A stretch of 16,633 nt of DNA from NCBI GenBank assembly GCA_023435825.1, contig JAEZMB010000097.1, positions 1 through 16,633 on the forward strand, in the 5' to 3' direction. Below the pieces are notes generated by a model. That model was not told the origin of the DNA. It did no database searches and was given only the letters and a program-made list of their open reading frames with translations. Position numbers and translations under genes: made by a program. Numbering within the stretch: position 1 is the first letter of the stretch; each line of letters begins with the position of its first letter. The DNA comes from Pseudomonadota bacterium (GTDB lineage: Bacteria; Desulfobacterota; Desulfovibrionia; Desulfovibrionales; Desulfovibrionaceae). Positions 6,333 to 15,227 of this stretch are shown piece after piece.

Positions 6333-8270
6333 TTATCCCCCGCGTTTGCGCCCGTGAGCGCGTTTGCCGTCTGTCGGGCCGGGACGCGCGCCGGGCTTGC
6401 CGGCCCGGGCGTCCGGCCGTCCGCGCCCGTCGTCCGCTTTCCCGTGTCGCGCCGGCATCCCGTCACGTCGGGGAGGGGCCGTTGGCGTACGTCGGCCCGG
6501 CCCCCGGTCGGCCTGGCCCTTGCCCTGGCCGGCCAGGCGCTTTTCGCGCTCGCCGCCAAGGACGGCGTGCTGGCGCAGACGCTCGGCGTCGGCGTCGGCC
6601 ACGAAAAGCGGCTGCCCGCCCAGGTCCGTGCCGGCGAAATACATGGCCGCCGCCGCCGTGCCGGGCAGCGGGATGAAGCACTGCACCTGATTGGGCCGCC
6701 AGCCCTTGCCGGCGAACCACTCGGCCATGCGCCGCATGTCCTCCAGGGTGCAGCCCGGAAAGGCGCTCATGAGGTAGGGCACCACGTATTGTTCCTTGCC
6801 GGCCTTGCCGGATTCCCGCTCGAAGACCTTCAGGAACCGCTCGAACACGGCAAAGGGCGGTTTGCGCATGAGCCTTAGCACCCGGTCGCTTTGGTGTTCC
6901 GGGGCCACCTTGGCCTGGCCGCCGGTAAAGCGCCGCACCATGCGTCCCAGGGCGTCCTCGTCGGCCAGGGCCAGGTCCATGCGCCAGCCGCTGGCCACCC
7001 GCACATGGCGCACGCCCGGCACTTCCGCCACCGCCTCCAACAAATCGACGAACGCGCCCTGGTCCACGGCAAAATGCTTGCAGATGGTCGGCGTCAGGCA
7101 GCTCGACCGCTGGCACGAGGCCATGTCGCCACGACAATGCGCCCCCCACATGTTGGCCGAGGGGCCGCCCACGTCGCTCACCGACCCGTCAAAGCCCGGC
7201 GCGTCCACCAGCCGGGCCGCTTCGCCCAGCACCGAGGCGGCGCTGCGGGAACGGATGGCCCGGCCCTGGTGCAGGGCCAGGGTGCAAAAGGAGCAGCCGC
7301 CGGCGCAGCCCCGGTGGATGTTGAGGCTGCCGCGAATCATGTCCGCCGCCGGGATGGGCAGCTTGTAGGACGGGTGCGGTCGGCGCGAGTAGGGCAGGGC
7401 GTAGAGGGCGTCGAGAGTCTTGCCGGAAAGCCCCGGCCCTGGCGGGGTGAGCACGGTCAGCCGGTCGCCGCTACGCTGTACGGCGAGTTGCTTGTTCTGG
7501 TGGACATGGCGCTCCAGGGTCAAGGTCGCCTCGATGAGCCGCTTGGGCTCGGCGACAATGGCCTCATGGGCCGGCAAGGTCAGGACGTCGGCCTCCGGGA
7601 ACCGTTGGGGCAGCTCGTCGGGCTTGAGGGAAAAGGCCGCGCCGGGAAGGCCGGTGAGGATGTCGGTAAGCAGACCGCCTTCGTCCTCTAGCCGGTCCAG
7701 GCCCTCGGCCAGGGCCAGGACGCCGGTCTCGGCCATGCCGTAGAGCACCAGGCTGGCCTTGGCGTCGTACAGCACCGAGCGGCGCAGGGCGTTGGACCAG
7801 AAATCGTAGTGGGACACGCGCCGCAGCGACGCCTCGATGCCGCCAAGGGCCACAGGCAACCCCGGAAAGTCCCGGCGCACGAGGTTGGCGTAGACGATGG
7901 CCGCCCGGTTGGGGCGCGCCCCGGCCTTGCCGCCCGGGGTGTAGGCGTCGTCGGAGCGCTTTTTGCGAAAGGCGGTGTAGTGGGCCAGCATGGAATCCAG
8001 GGACCCGGCCGTGACGCCGGCAAAAAGGCGCGGCCGGCCCATGGCGGCCACGTCCACCGCGTCGCCTTCCCAGCGCGGCTGGGCCACAAGGCCGGTCTTG
8101 TAGCCGTGGGCCACCAGCCACCGGCCAAGCAGCGGCGCGCCAAAGGACGGATGGTCCACGTAGGCGTCGCCGGTCACGAGCAGGACATCCAGGCTGTCCC
8201 AGCCGAGAGCGTCCATCTCGGCCCGGGTCATGGGCAAAAAGTCGGGTTGCGTCAGGGGCGTGCGTGCCAT
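6333..8270 (-). CDS. ygiQ: YgiQ family radical SAM protein
   Basis: A 645-residue cytoplasmic radical SAM enzyme of the YgiQ (UPF0313) family. The N-terminal YgiQ domain shows 'DVLLVTGDAYVDHPSFG', 'GLVAQPRWEG' and 'YANLVRRDFPGLPVALGGIEASLRR'. The radical SAM core has C322-x3-C326-x2-C329 in 'HRGCAGGCSFCTLALHQGR', which should bind a 4Fe-4S cluster and S-adenosylmethionine. Later motifs include 'KVAPEHQSDRVL', 'YLMSAFPGC' and 'VQCFIPLPGT'. The last ~55 residues are a Pro/Arg/Gly-rich basic tail that looks disordered. The start chosen is ATG 8270-8268 (MARTPLTQPDFLPMTRAEM), because the frame upstream to a GTG at 8387 encodes a low-complexity Gly/Pro stretch inside a palindrome cluster. No Shine-Dalgarno sequence precedes the chosen start. 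The reaction of YgiQ proteins is not known to me. Family assignment is very secure. Confidence 0.92.
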   Translation of the reverse strand: MARTPLTQPDFLPMTRAEMDALGWDSLDVLLVTGDAYVDHPSFGAPLLGRWLVAHGYKTGLVAQPRWEGDAVDVAAMGRPRLFAGVTAGSLDSMLAHYTAFRKKRSDDAYTPGGKAGARPNRAAIVYANLVRRDFPGLPVALGGIEASLRRVSHYDFWSNALRRSVLYDAKASLVLYGMAETGVLALAEGLDRLEDEGGLLTDILTGLPGAAFSLKPDELPQRFPEADVLTLPAHEAIVAEPKRLIEATLTLERHVHQNKQLAVQRSGDRLTVLTPPGPGLSGKTLDALYALPYSRRPHPSYKLPIPAADMIRGSLNIHRGCAGGCSFCTLALHQGRAIRSRSAASVLGEAARLVDAPGFDGSVSDVGGPSANMWGAHCRGDMASCQRSSCLTPTICKHFAVDQGAFVDLLEAVAEVPGVRHVRVASGWRMDLALADEDALGRMVRRFTGGQAKVAPEHQSDRVLRLMRKPPFAVFERFLKVFERESGKAGKEQYVVPYLMSAFPGCTLEDMRRMAEWFAGKGWRPNQVQCFIPLPGTAAAAMYFAGTDLGGQPLFVADADAERLRQHAVLGGEREKRLAGQGKGQADRGPGRRTPTAPPRRDGMPARHGKADDGRGRPDARAGKPGARPGPTDGKRAHGRKRGG

Positions 8271-8323
8271 GGTCGCAGTATGGCCGCTTGGGGGCGACAG
8301 GTAAAGCGCGGTTTCGCGGCCGG

Positions 8324-8371
8324 CCGGGAGTCTCCCGGGATTCCCGGGAATCCCTCCCGGGCATTCGGGAG
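8324..8371. promoter_or_regulatory. Cluster of three adjacent inverted repeats in the divergent ygiQ/glutamate synthase-like promoter region
   Basis: Three inverted repeats built from one word lie almost end to end: CCGGGAG-T-CTCCCGG (8324-8338), the perfect 18-bp palindrome GGGATTCCCGGGAATCCC (8337-8354), and CTCCCG-N6-CGGGAG (8354-8371). The last ends 10 bp before a candidate -35 element of the plus-strand gene, and all lie in the 5' leader region of ygiQ. They may be operators for a shared regulator or cruciform-forming DNA. Function is unproven. Confidence 0.4.
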
Positions 8372-8380
8372 ATCGGCCCA

Positions 8381-8409
8381 TGGACACCCGGCCGGCCGTC
8401 CTGTGTATT
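8381..8409 (+). promoter_or_regulatory. Candidate sigma70-type promoter for the glutamate synthase-like gene
   Basis: TGGACA (8381-8386) matches the -35 consensus at 5 of 6 positions. A 17-base spacer separates it from TGTATT (8404-8409), which matches the -10 at 4 of 6. It lies 41 bp upstream of the start codon, which is reasonable for a short leader. Confidence 0.35.
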
Positions 8410-8440
8410 ACGGCGGTTTTGTTCCACTCTACGATCCGCC

Positions 8441-8445
8441 AGGAG
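8441..8445 (+). promoter_or_regulatory. Shine-Dalgarno AGGAG fixing the glutamate synthase-like start
   Basis: AGGAG (8441-8445), five bases before ATG 8451, selects this start over the much longer open frame that reaches back to 7809 on the opposite strand of ygiQ. Confidence 0.75.
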
Positions 8446-8450
8446 AGACC

Positions 8451-10085
8451 ATGCGCAACCTGTCCAAAACCAACGACGTCCTCGGCACGACCAATCGCGG
8501 CAATGTCGCCCCGTCCGGGCTATGCACCCTGTGCCGCGCCGACTGCGCCGGCAAATGTGAAACATGGCTGTCGAGCCTCAAGGGCCGGGCCATGCTCTAT
8601 CCCCGGGATTTCGGGATCGTCACCGCCGGCAGCGGCAACACCGAACACGTGGGTGTGAGTTACGACGCCCTGCGCATCCAGGGCTACAACTACGGCGCTC
8701 ATGCCGTGGCCGCCGGGCGCACCACCAATCCCGACGACTGCCTGTTCACTAACGTGAGCCTGGAAACGGCCTTTGGCAGCGGCCTCAAGGCGCGCCTGCC
8801 GCTCATGACCGGGGCGCTTGGCTCGACCTTTATCGCGGCCAAGTACTGGGACAGCTTCGCCATCGGCTGCGCCCTGGCCGGCCTGCCCATCGTCATCGGC
8901 GAGAACGTGGTCGGCGTGGACCGGGCCGCCGTCATCGAAAACGGCAGAATCACCGCCGCCCCGGAACTCGACCGCCGCATCGACGGCTATCTGCGCTACT
9001 TCGACGGCTACGGCGCGGTCATCGTGCAGCTCAACGTCGAAGACGCCCGCAACGGCGTGGCCGAGTACGTGGCCGACAAGTACGGTGACAAGGTGGTGGT
9101 GGAACTCAAATGGGGCCAGGGGGCCAAGAACATCGGCGGCGAGATCGAGGTGAAAAGCCTCGACTATGCCCTGTTCCTCAAAAAACGCGGCTACCTCGTG
9201 GACCCGGACCCGGAAGATCCGGCCGTGGTGGAGGCCTTCCGAAGCGGCGCGGTCAAAGGCTTCGCCCGCCATTCGCGCCTGGGCTACACCGATCTTGCCG
9301 GCAACGACGCCGTGCGCGAGGCTTTCGCCGCCAGCGTCGCCTATCTGCGCAAGCTTGGGTTCCGCAACATCTCGCTCAAGACCGGGGCCTACGGCATGGA
9401 AGCGCTGGCGCTGTCCCTGCGCTGCGCCACCGACGCCGGGCTTGATCTCCTCACCATCGACGGGGCCGGCGGCGGCACGGGCATGAGCCCCTGGAACATG
9501 ATGGAGACCTGGGGCGTGCCGTCCATCCTGCTCCACGCCAAGGCGGCCGAGTACGCCGCGCTTCTGGCCTCGCGCGGGCATCGCGTGGTTGATCTGTCCT
9601 TTGCCGGCGGCTTGGCCCGGGAAGACCACATCTTCAAGGCCCTGGCCCTGGGCGCGCCGTACGTGAAGCTCGTGTGCATGGGCCGCGCCGTGATGATCCC
9701 TGGCTTTTTGGGCTCCAACATCGAGGGCGCGCTCAATCCTGCGCGCCGCGAGGCGGTCAGCGGCAACTGGGACAGCCTGCCCAAGACCGTCACGGACATC
9801 GGCCGCACGCCCGAGGAACTGTTTGCGGCCTACGCCACGGTCAAGGAAAAAGTCGGCGCGGCCGAGATGGCGAACATCCCGTACGGGGCCGTGGCCATCT
9901 GCACCCTGGCCGACAAGCTCGGCGCGGGATTGCAGCAGCTGCTGGCCGGCGCGCGCAAGTTCGCGGTCACCTCCATCGACCGCCGCGACATCGCCTCGGC
10001 CAACCGCGAAACCGAGCGGGAGACCGGCGTGCCGTTTATCACGGACGTGCAGGACGAAGTGGCGCGGGGGATTTTGCTGGGGTAG
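8451..10085 (+). CDS. FMN-binding glutamate synthase family protein (stand-alone synthase domain)
   Basis: A 544-residue protein from ATG 8451 with AGGAG upstream. The N-terminus carries four closely spaced cysteines (C25, C28, C32, C36: CTLCRADCAGKC) that could hold an iron-sulfur cluster. The rest is a glutamate synthase FMN-binding domain (about 50-530), with 'LPLMTGALGST', 'VELKWGQGAKNIGGEI', 'KTGAYG', 'DGAGGGTGMSPW' (D337-G344, the flavin-binding GGTG), 'DLSFAGGLAREDHIFKALALGA' and 'VCMGRAVMIPG'. There is no N-terminal amidotransferase domain and no classic 3Fe-4S motif after the barrel, so it is not a complete GltB. Related stand-alone domains include archaeal-type GltB and subunit C of methylamine-glutamate N-methyltransferase, so the substrate cannot be named. 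No gltD-like or amidotransferase gene is adjacent here. A strong terminator follows at 10124-10156, so it is probably monocistronic. Family assignment is secure; the reaction is uncertain. Confidence 0.88.
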   Translation: MRNLSKTNDVLGTTNRGNVAPSGLCTLCRADCAGKCETWLSSLKGRAMLYPRDFGIVTAGSGNTEHVGVSYDALRIQGYNYGAHAVAAGRTTNPDDCLFTNVSLETAFGSGLKARLPLMTGALGSTFIAAKYWDSFAIGCALAGLPIVIGENVVGVDRAAVIENGRITAAPELDRRIDGYLRYFDGYGAVIVQLNVEDARNGVAEYVADKYGDKVVVELKWGQGAKNIGGEIEVKSLDYALFLKKRGYLVDPDPEDPAVVEAFRSGAVKGFARHSRLGYTDLAGNDAVREAFAASVAYLRKLGFRNISLKTGAYGMEALALSLRCATDAGLDLLTIDGAGGGTGMSPWNMMETWGVPSILLHAKAAEYAALLASRGHRVVDLSFAGGLAREDHIFKALALGAPYVKLVCMGRAVMIPGFLGSNIEGALNPARREAVSGNWDSLPKTVTDIGRTPEELFAAYATVKEKVGAAEMANIPYGAVAICTLADKLGAGLQQLLAGARKFAVTSIDRRDIASANRETERETGVPFITDVQDEVARGILLG

Positions 10086-10123
10086 AGAACGGCATGTAAC
10101 TGGCCTATCAGATGATTCTATTT

Positions 10124-10156
10124 CCCGGCTCAGGCAATGGCGTGAGCCGGGTTTTT
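10124..10156 (+). terminator. Rho-independent terminator of the glutamate synthase-like gene
   Basis: CCCGGCTCA (10124-10132) pairs perfectly with TGAGCCGGG (10143-10151) across a 10-base loop and is followed by TTTTT (10152-10156). It lies 38 bases after the stop codon. Confidence 0.9.
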
Positions 10157-10687
10157 GTTTCTTACAGCGATGCAGGTCGCGGCGGGACGGAGCAAGCCGG
10201 TTGAGAGTCAGTGATATGAAATATCTTTGATATCAATTGGTTGTTTGCCTGGGGCGGCCGTCCTTCCCCGTGTTGGGGCTTTGTGGACAGCCTTTGCCCT
10301 CGGGCAACCTCAGGCCAGGGAGCGTTGATCCAATTCAGCTGGGCAGTCAGACCAAGCTGTTCCCTTTTATTGGCCGAAGGCGTACATTCGTTAAGGGTGA
10401 CCCATATCCTGGTTTTGTTGCCGCCTGGAAATGTTGCGGGTGAATCAAATCCTCAGGTCTGCTTTTGCGTTGTTTTGTCGTGTTGCTCTTGACGGTAAAA
10501 TTCGGCCGAGTTGCGTAAACGGGGGTTGCCTTCGTCCAATGGATGTTCGGGCAGGATGCTGGGATGCTTGTATTATATTGAATTTGATAGCCATAAGTGT
10601 TGGATGTAAATAATCAGGAGTGGATAAACATGTGTCTAGTTGCGTTGGAATAAAGCGGGAAAAGTACTGGCTCCGAAGGAGTTCAAG
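10157..10687. other. 530-bp lower-GC gap with no convincing gene
   Basis: Base composition drops visibly here relative to the left flank. It holds a GATAT-rich patch (GATAT-GAA-ATATC at 10213-10225 and the palindrome TTGATATCAA at 10227-10236) and small hairpins such as CCCC-N5-GGGG near 10267 and TTGCCC-TC-GGGCAA near 10294. On the minus strand, 10452-10162 is a 96-codon open frame without ATG or GTG; its only TTG is near its end. Short plus-strand open frames starting near 10237 and 10241 have no binding site and no recognisable protein. The last ~150 bases should hold the histidine kinase promoter; TTGACG at 10489-10494 is a possible -35, but no convincing -10 is seen. It may be the decayed left part of an insertion. 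Confidence 0.5.
10676..10681 (+). promoter_or_regulatory. Shine-Dalgarno AAGGAG fixing the histidine kinase start
   Basis: AAGGAG (10676-10681), six bases before ATG 10688, decides the start over an in-frame TTG at 10640 that has no binding site. Confidence 0.85.
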
Positions 10688-11872
10688 ATGCTGGATTACG
10701 ACAAATCAAAAGAAGAATTGATAGCAGAAGTGATTGCTCTGCGCCAACGCCTTAAAGATATAGAGGCGTCTTCTTGCGTCGTTGATAGTGTTGAATACAA
10801 AAGGTCAAAAGAAGACGCCGATTTTTATCTGACAATTCTTGATGAAGCGCCAGCGTTGATTTGGCGTGCTGCGAAAGATGCCAAGTGCGACTGGTTCAAC
10901 GCCACATGGCTTGCGTTTACCGGGCGTCAAATGTCTCAGGAGATAGGCGACGGCTGGGCGGAAGGTGTGCACCCGGAAGATTTTGAAAGGTGTCTCGCTA
11001 TTTACCTCGAAGCATTCCATGCCCGGAAATTTTTCCAAATGGAGTATCGCCTTCGTCGGCATGACGGAGAATACCGATGGATCTTAGACATAGGCTGTCC
11101 CTTCAAGGACGCTGATGGTGAATTTGCCGGGTATATTGGATATGTCTATGACATTACAGATCGGAAGATGAATGAGCAGTTTCGCTTGGAAGTGGAAAGG
11201 ATCGTGCGGCATGACATCAAAGCCCCTCTGGCAAGTCTTCATGTTCTGGCGAAGACCGTTTTTGAAGATGGGATAGATGAAGATATCCGTCATCTTGTGC
11301 CGGGTATTTTGAGAGCTGTACAATACGTGATCAGTCTAGTCGATTCTACGGAAAAGATTGCTTTGCTTGAATTAGGAAAATACAGACCGCAATCAAAATG
11401 GTTTGGTATTAACAACATTATAAACGATGCGAGAGTGTGTCTTTCGTCAATAACAGAAATGAAAAAGATAAGGATAGATATAAACTTTGCTGATCATGTT
11501 GAACTGAATGATGGTTGCTTCGGAGAGGAAAGCCTTGTGCAGGATATGTTTACAAATATCCTGAAAAACGCGCTAGAAGCATCACCCAGTGAAAAAGTTG
11601 TGACCGTTACATGTCTATGTTCGGATGCCGACTTTTATATCCTTATTCATAACCATGGAGCAATTCCAGAAAGCATAAGAAATAATTTTTTTGAAAAGTA
11701 TGTCACATTTGGAAAACCATTTGGAACAGGTCTGGGGACGTACAGCGCCAAATTGATAGCCGAAGCGCACAGCGGCAACATCAGCTTTTCCACGTCCGAA
11801 GAAGACGGGACAACCGTATTGATTTCCTTGCCGATCCCCGAAAAGAACGAAGTTGGGCTTTCGCCACAGTAA
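10688..11872 (+). CDS. Soluble PAS-domain sensor histidine kinase
   Basis: A 394-residue cytoplasmic kinase with no signal peptide or membrane segment. A short N-terminal coiled coil (about 4-45) precedes one PAS domain (about 47-160, 'LDEAPALIWRAAKDAKCDWFNATWLAFTG', 'HPEDFERCL' and 'YRLRRHDGEYRWILDIGCPF'), ending in the PAC-type 'GYIGYVYDITDRK'. The dimerisation/phosphoacceptor H-box is 'RIVRHDIKAPLASL' with H175. The ATP-binding domain has an N-box 'MFTNILKNALEASP' and a G-box 'GTGLGTYSAKLIAEAHSG'. The PAS sequence is of the PAS_3 type, which may bind a small ligand or cofactor. No response regulator gene is adjacent, so it is an orphan kinase. A/T content and A/T-ending codons are clearly higher than in the flanking genes, a sign of horizontal transfer. 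The function is certain at family level; the signal and partner are unknown. Confidence 0.9.
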   Translation: MLDYDKSKEELIAEVIALRQRLKDIEASSCVVDSVEYKRSKEDADFYLTILDEAPALIWRAAKDAKCDWFNATWLAFTGRQMSQEIGDGWAEGVHPEDFERCLAIYLEAFHARKFFQMEYRLRRHDGEYRWILDIGCPFKDADGEFAGYIGYVYDITDRKMNEQFRLEVERIVRHDIKAPLASLHVLAKTVFEDGIDEDIRHLVPGILRAVQYVISLVDSTEKIALLELGKYRPQSKWFGINNIINDARVCLSSITEMKKIRIDINFADHVELNDGCFGEESLVQDMFTNILKNALEASPSEKVVTVTCLCSDADFYILIHNHGAIPESIRNNFFEKYVTFGKPFGTGLGTYSAKLIAEAHSGNISFSTSEEDGTTVLISLPIPEKNEVGLSPQ

Positions 11873-11878
11873 AGGAAA

Positions 11879-11919
11879 CCGCCCCGGGGGAGGACAAGAT
11901 CCTCCCCCGGGGCGGCTTT
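11879..11919. terminator. Bidirectional hairpin terminator between the histidine kinase and acs
   Basis: A 16-bp perfect stem (11879-11894 with 11900-11915) closes a CAAGA loop. It begins six bases after the kinase stop codon and ends 35 bp before the end of acs on the other strand. On the plus strand the tail is CTTTC; on the minus strand it is TTTCC. Both are short T-runs, so termination efficiency is uncertain despite the strong stem. Confidence 0.75.
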
Positions 11920-11950
11920 CAACCTCTTCTCTCGTCCTTAATCCCTATTC

Positions 11951-13936
<1,986 letters not shown>

Positions 13937-14195
13937 GGATTCCTCCCGGTTGGGATTTGGCGTCGCGTCTGGGGGCACAGTGCCGTAAAGCGCCCGGCCC
14001 GAAAAGCGTAAATCGGCCAATGGCGGAAACAATCCAATAATCGTATCGGGCTTGGGACAAAAGACCGTTCACCGAGAAATCGACGCCGTTTACCGACCAG
14101 CCCCGGGTCTGGCGGGAATGCGCTCGGTCGGGGCCGACAAGCGGGGCGGCTTGCTGTCGACGCGCGGCCGTTCGCCGCCAGCTCGCCGCAAAAAG

Positions 14196-14222
14196 AAAAA
14201 GCCGGCGCGGGGCCGGCTTTTT
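14196..14222. terminator. Bidirectional rho-independent terminator
   Basis: AAAAAGCCGGC (14196-14206), a GCGGG loop and GCCGGCTTTTT (14212-14222) form a symmetric hairpin with A/T-runs on both sides. It probably ends the nif3-cdsZ transcript arriving from the right, insulating acs. Confidence 0.85.
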
Positions 14223-14367
14223 CAGATATACGCCAGAAAGCGGAGCGGTCGTACAAGCTTGGAGAAGACCGGGCGGACATACGGCCCAAAAAACTGCCGC
14301 CTCGCCAACAACCGGCGAACGTCCGTCCTCCCAATCACCGCCGCAGCCCTTCACCCCTTTTCCCCAT

Positions 14368-14396
14368 TTGGGGGGGCCGGGAGCCTCAGGCCCCCG
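14368..14396 (-). repeat. GGGGGCCTGA hairpin repeat, copy 1
   Basis: On the minus strand CCGGGGGC, a CTGAG loop and GCTCCCGG form an 8-bp stem with one G-T pair, followed by a C-run. It begins 52 bases after the zinc-ribbon stop codon. It aligns without gaps over about 28 bases to the copy at 16561-16589. There is no T-run, so it is not a standard terminator; it may be a REP-like 3'-end element. Confidence 0.6.
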
Positions 14397-14447
14397 GCCG
14401 CCGGAGGCATCTTCTCTTCTCTTCCCTCTCTACTCCCTGCTTTCGCC

Positions 14448-15209
14448 TTATTCGGCCGCGTTCTCGGCGGCTTCGTCCTCGGGCTTGACTTCGGGTTCGA
14501 TGTGTTCGCTCCAGTAGATGAGCCGCTGGCAGTTGGGGCAGCTCAGGATCTGGATGCCCTTTTGCAGTTCGATGAACGACTGGGGCGGGATGGCGATATG
14601 GCAGCCCGAGCAGATGCCGGCGTGGACGGGCACGATAACCGGGTTTTTCAGGCGCGAACGGATGAATTCGTAGCGCTGGAGGATGGGGCGGGGCACGGCC
14701 TGGCCGGCTTCGTTGCGGCGCAGTCCGAGTTCGTCCAGGCGGGCCTGGGCCTGCTGGATGCGGGCGTCGAGGCTTTCGCGGGCCACGACCAGTTCGCCGT
14801 CGAGTTCCTTGGCCTGGCCGTCGATGTCGGCCAGTTCCTGGTTCTGGCGGGAGAGTTCCTCGGCGACGGTGGTTTTTTCCTCTTCGCGGCCGCGGTTCTG
14901 CTTTTCCAGATTGTCCATCTCGCGCATCATGGCGTGATATTCTTTCTGGTTGCCGACCATCATCATCTTGCTTTTGCTCTTTTTGAGCCGCACGGAATCG
15001 GTTTCGATCTCGCCGTCCAGGCGTTTTTGCTGGTCGGTCAAATACTTGAGCTTGTCGCGGACGAGCTCGGCGCTGTCCTCGATGTCCTGGCGGCGCTTTT
15101 CGAGCTCGGTGATCTGTTCCGGGGCCCGTTTGAGTTCATCCTGGAGCAGGACGATTTCGTCGTCGACCTTCTGCAGGACCACGAGCTGTTCGATCTGTTT
15201 CAAATACAT
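14448..15209 (-). CDS. Coiled-coil, C4 zinc-ribbon protein (DUF164/CdsZ-like)
   Basis: A 253-residue soluble protein. Residues about 5-180 form long heptad-rich coiled coils ('MYLKQIEQLVVLQKVDDEI' at the start). The C-terminus holds a C4 zinc ribbon with C200/C203 (CSGCHIAIPP) and C224/C227 (CPNCQRLIYW), then an acidic tail. This is the DUF164/zf-RING_7 family, sometimes called CdsZ; its role is poorly defined, and nucleic acid or translation-linked functions have been proposed for relatives. The start is ATG 15209-15207 with GGAGAGA upstream on the minus strand. It begins 18 bp after the nif3-like gene and is surely co-transcribed; the pairing of these two families is common in bacteria. In some other bacteria this gene precedes rnpB, but no rnpB is present here. 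Confidence 0.88.
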   Translation of the reverse strand: MYLKQIEQLVVLQKVDDEIVLLQDELKRAPEQITELEKRRQDIEDSAELVRDKLKYLTDQQKRLDGEIETDSVRLKKSKSKMMMVGNQKEYHAMMREMDNLEKQNRGREEEKTTVAEELSRQNQELADIDGQAKELDGELVVARESLDARIQQAQARLDELGLRRNEAGQAVPRPILQRYEFIRSRLKNPVIVPVHAGICSGCHIAIPPQSFIELQKGIQILSCPNCQRLIYWSEHIEPEVKPEDEAAENAAE

Positions 15210-15227
15210 GACTGTCTCTCCGAGTGG

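Larger units (their letters stand above)
13937..14447 (-). other. 511-bp intergenic region upstream of acs
   Basis: No gene is supported here; open frames crossing it overlap acs or have no recognisable content. It carries the acs leader (binding site GGAGGA at 13946-13941), a bidirectional terminator (14196-14222) and a hairpin repeat (14368-14396) just after the zinc-ribbon gene. The A/T-richer stretch 14020-14050 is the likeliest acs promoter area, but I could not fit a confident -35/-10 pair or a sigma54 GG-N10-GC element. The RNase P RNA signature GAGGAAAGTCC was looked for on both strands and not found. Confidence 0.6.

Noticed and set aside
8271..8387. N-terminal extension of YgiQ to a GTG at 8387
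   Set aside because: The extra residues are translated inverted repeats and do not resemble YgiQ proteins, which begin like the ATG 8270 start.
7809..8450. N-terminal extension of the glutamate synthase-like gene back to 7809
   Set aside because: It overlaps ygiQ on the other strand and the palindrome cluster; a good AGGAG and a family-like N-terminus place the start at 8451.
10237..10613. Small plus-strand open frames in the gap before the histidine kinase
   Set aside because: No Shine-Dalgarno sequence, overlapping each other, Cys/Pro-rich chance-like composition, no recognisable protein.
13937..14447. RNase P RNA between the zinc-ribbon gene and acs
   Set aside because: The location is suggestive because of the rnpB neighbourhood in other bacteria, but the conserved GAGGAAAGTCC core and matching 3' segment are absent on both strands.
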